A DNA stretch of 6,587 bases, taken from assembly GCA_030630015.1 (NCBI GenBank), contig DAOVNV010000142.1:1-6587 (forward strand), written 5' to 3'. The stretch is from Desulfuromonadales bacterium. GTDB lineage: Bacteria; Desulfobacterota; Desulfuromonadia; Desulfuromonadales; BM103. Below, one piece after another: positions 6,165 through 6,587 of the stretch. Under the pieces are notes generated by a model that did not search any database, was not told the origin of the DNA, and was given only the letters and a program-made list of their open reading frames with translations. The position numbers and the translations under genes were made by a program. How positions within the stretch are numbered: the first letter of the stretch is position 1; every line of letters starts with the position of its first letter.

Positions 6165-6587
6165 GATTCTACTGGACGCAACGGTACGGGCGGGTACGCC
6201 GATTCTGTTCGCAACCTTGGGAGCAATCATCAACGAACGCGCCGGTATCATCAACCTCGGTATCGAAGGCCTGATGTTAATCGGCGCCCTGGCCGGCTTT
6301 GCCGGAACCCAGGCGAGCGGGTCGCTGTTGATCGGGGTGGTTGCAGCTTTTGCTGCCGCCTTGATCGCCGGCAGCATTCACGGCTTCATCACTGTGCAGC
6401 TGCGCGGCAACCAGATTGTCAGTGGCCTGGCCCTGACCATGTTCGGCATCGGGATTACCGCCCTGTTCGGGCGCAGCATGGTCGGCTTGACTATCGATGG
6501 CTTTGAAAGGGTTGCCATCCCCGGTTTGAGTGGACTGCCTCTGGTTGGCAAAGCCTTTTTCAGTCAGGATCTGCTGATCTATTTCAG
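6157..6587 (+). CDS. ABC importer permease 2 (BMP/nucleoside-type, YufQ/NupQ-like), 3'-truncated by window edge
   Basis: The frame is open from ATG 6157 to the window end, showing 143 residues of an expected 300 or so. The start overlaps the permease 1 stop by 8 bases and has a good ribosome site GGAGGA (6146-6151) 5 bases upstream, so it is probably coupled to permease 1. The N-terminus carries the characteristic INERAGIINLGIEGLMLIGA (25-44), followed by hydrophobic segments at about 36-50 and 56-80, then QLRGNQIVSGLALTMFGIGI (81-100), both hallmark regions of the second permease of BMP-type importers. It is the partner of permease 1 in the membrane channel. No frameshift or missing block is seen in the visible part. 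Confidence 0.93.
   Translation, partial: MLEILLDATVRAGTPILFATLGAIINERAGIINLGIEGLMLIGALAGFAGTQASGSLLIGVVAAFAAALIAGSIHGFITVQLRGNQIVSGLALTMFGIGITALFGRSMVGLTIDGFERVAIPGLSGLPLVGKAFFSQDLLIYF

Overview
This 6.6 kb window is densely coding, with every supported gene on the + strand. It suggests a Gram-negative, GC-rich bacterium. The adjacency of dapB and dapL, the LL-diaminopimelate aminotransferase route to lysine, and the general protein style fit the Desulfuromonas/Geobacter group (Desulfuromonadota). That taxonomic reading is an inference from gene order and recalled family resemblance, not from a marker gene.

Left part (1-2406), lysine and cell-wall precursor synthesis. The window opens inside dapB (4-hydroxy-tetrahydrodipicolinate reductase). 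A 41-residue entericidin-like lipoprotein gene follows, then a full dapL, then an 82-residue acidic protein of unknown function. Gaps are short (about 20-50 bases) and no terminator is visible between these genes, so they look like one transcription unit.

Right part (2442-6587), an ABC importer of the BMP/PnrA class in the order binding protein, double-NBD ATPase, permease 1, permease 2. The permease 2 gene runs off the right edge. This is the order of the Bacillus yufNOPQ (nupNOPQ) nucleoside importer. The binding protein most resembles proteobacterial purine-binding BMP proteins, so uptake of purine bases or nucleosides is the likely job. The last three genes are translationally coupled by an ATGA overlap and an 8-base overlap. 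The first two are separated by a perfect 13-bp hairpin with a T-rich tail, probably a partial terminator or mRNA-stabilising element that makes the binding protein more abundant than the membrane components.

The window is mostly well-understood metabolism and transport, and I see no CRISPR array, mobile element, tRNA/rRNA or phage gene. The points worth checking are the hairpin and the Shine-Dalgarno-less ATPase start beside it, a perfect sigma-54-type motif inside the binding-protein signal-peptide codons, the small unknown protein at the junction of the two modules, and the entericidin-like gene inside the lysine cluster.
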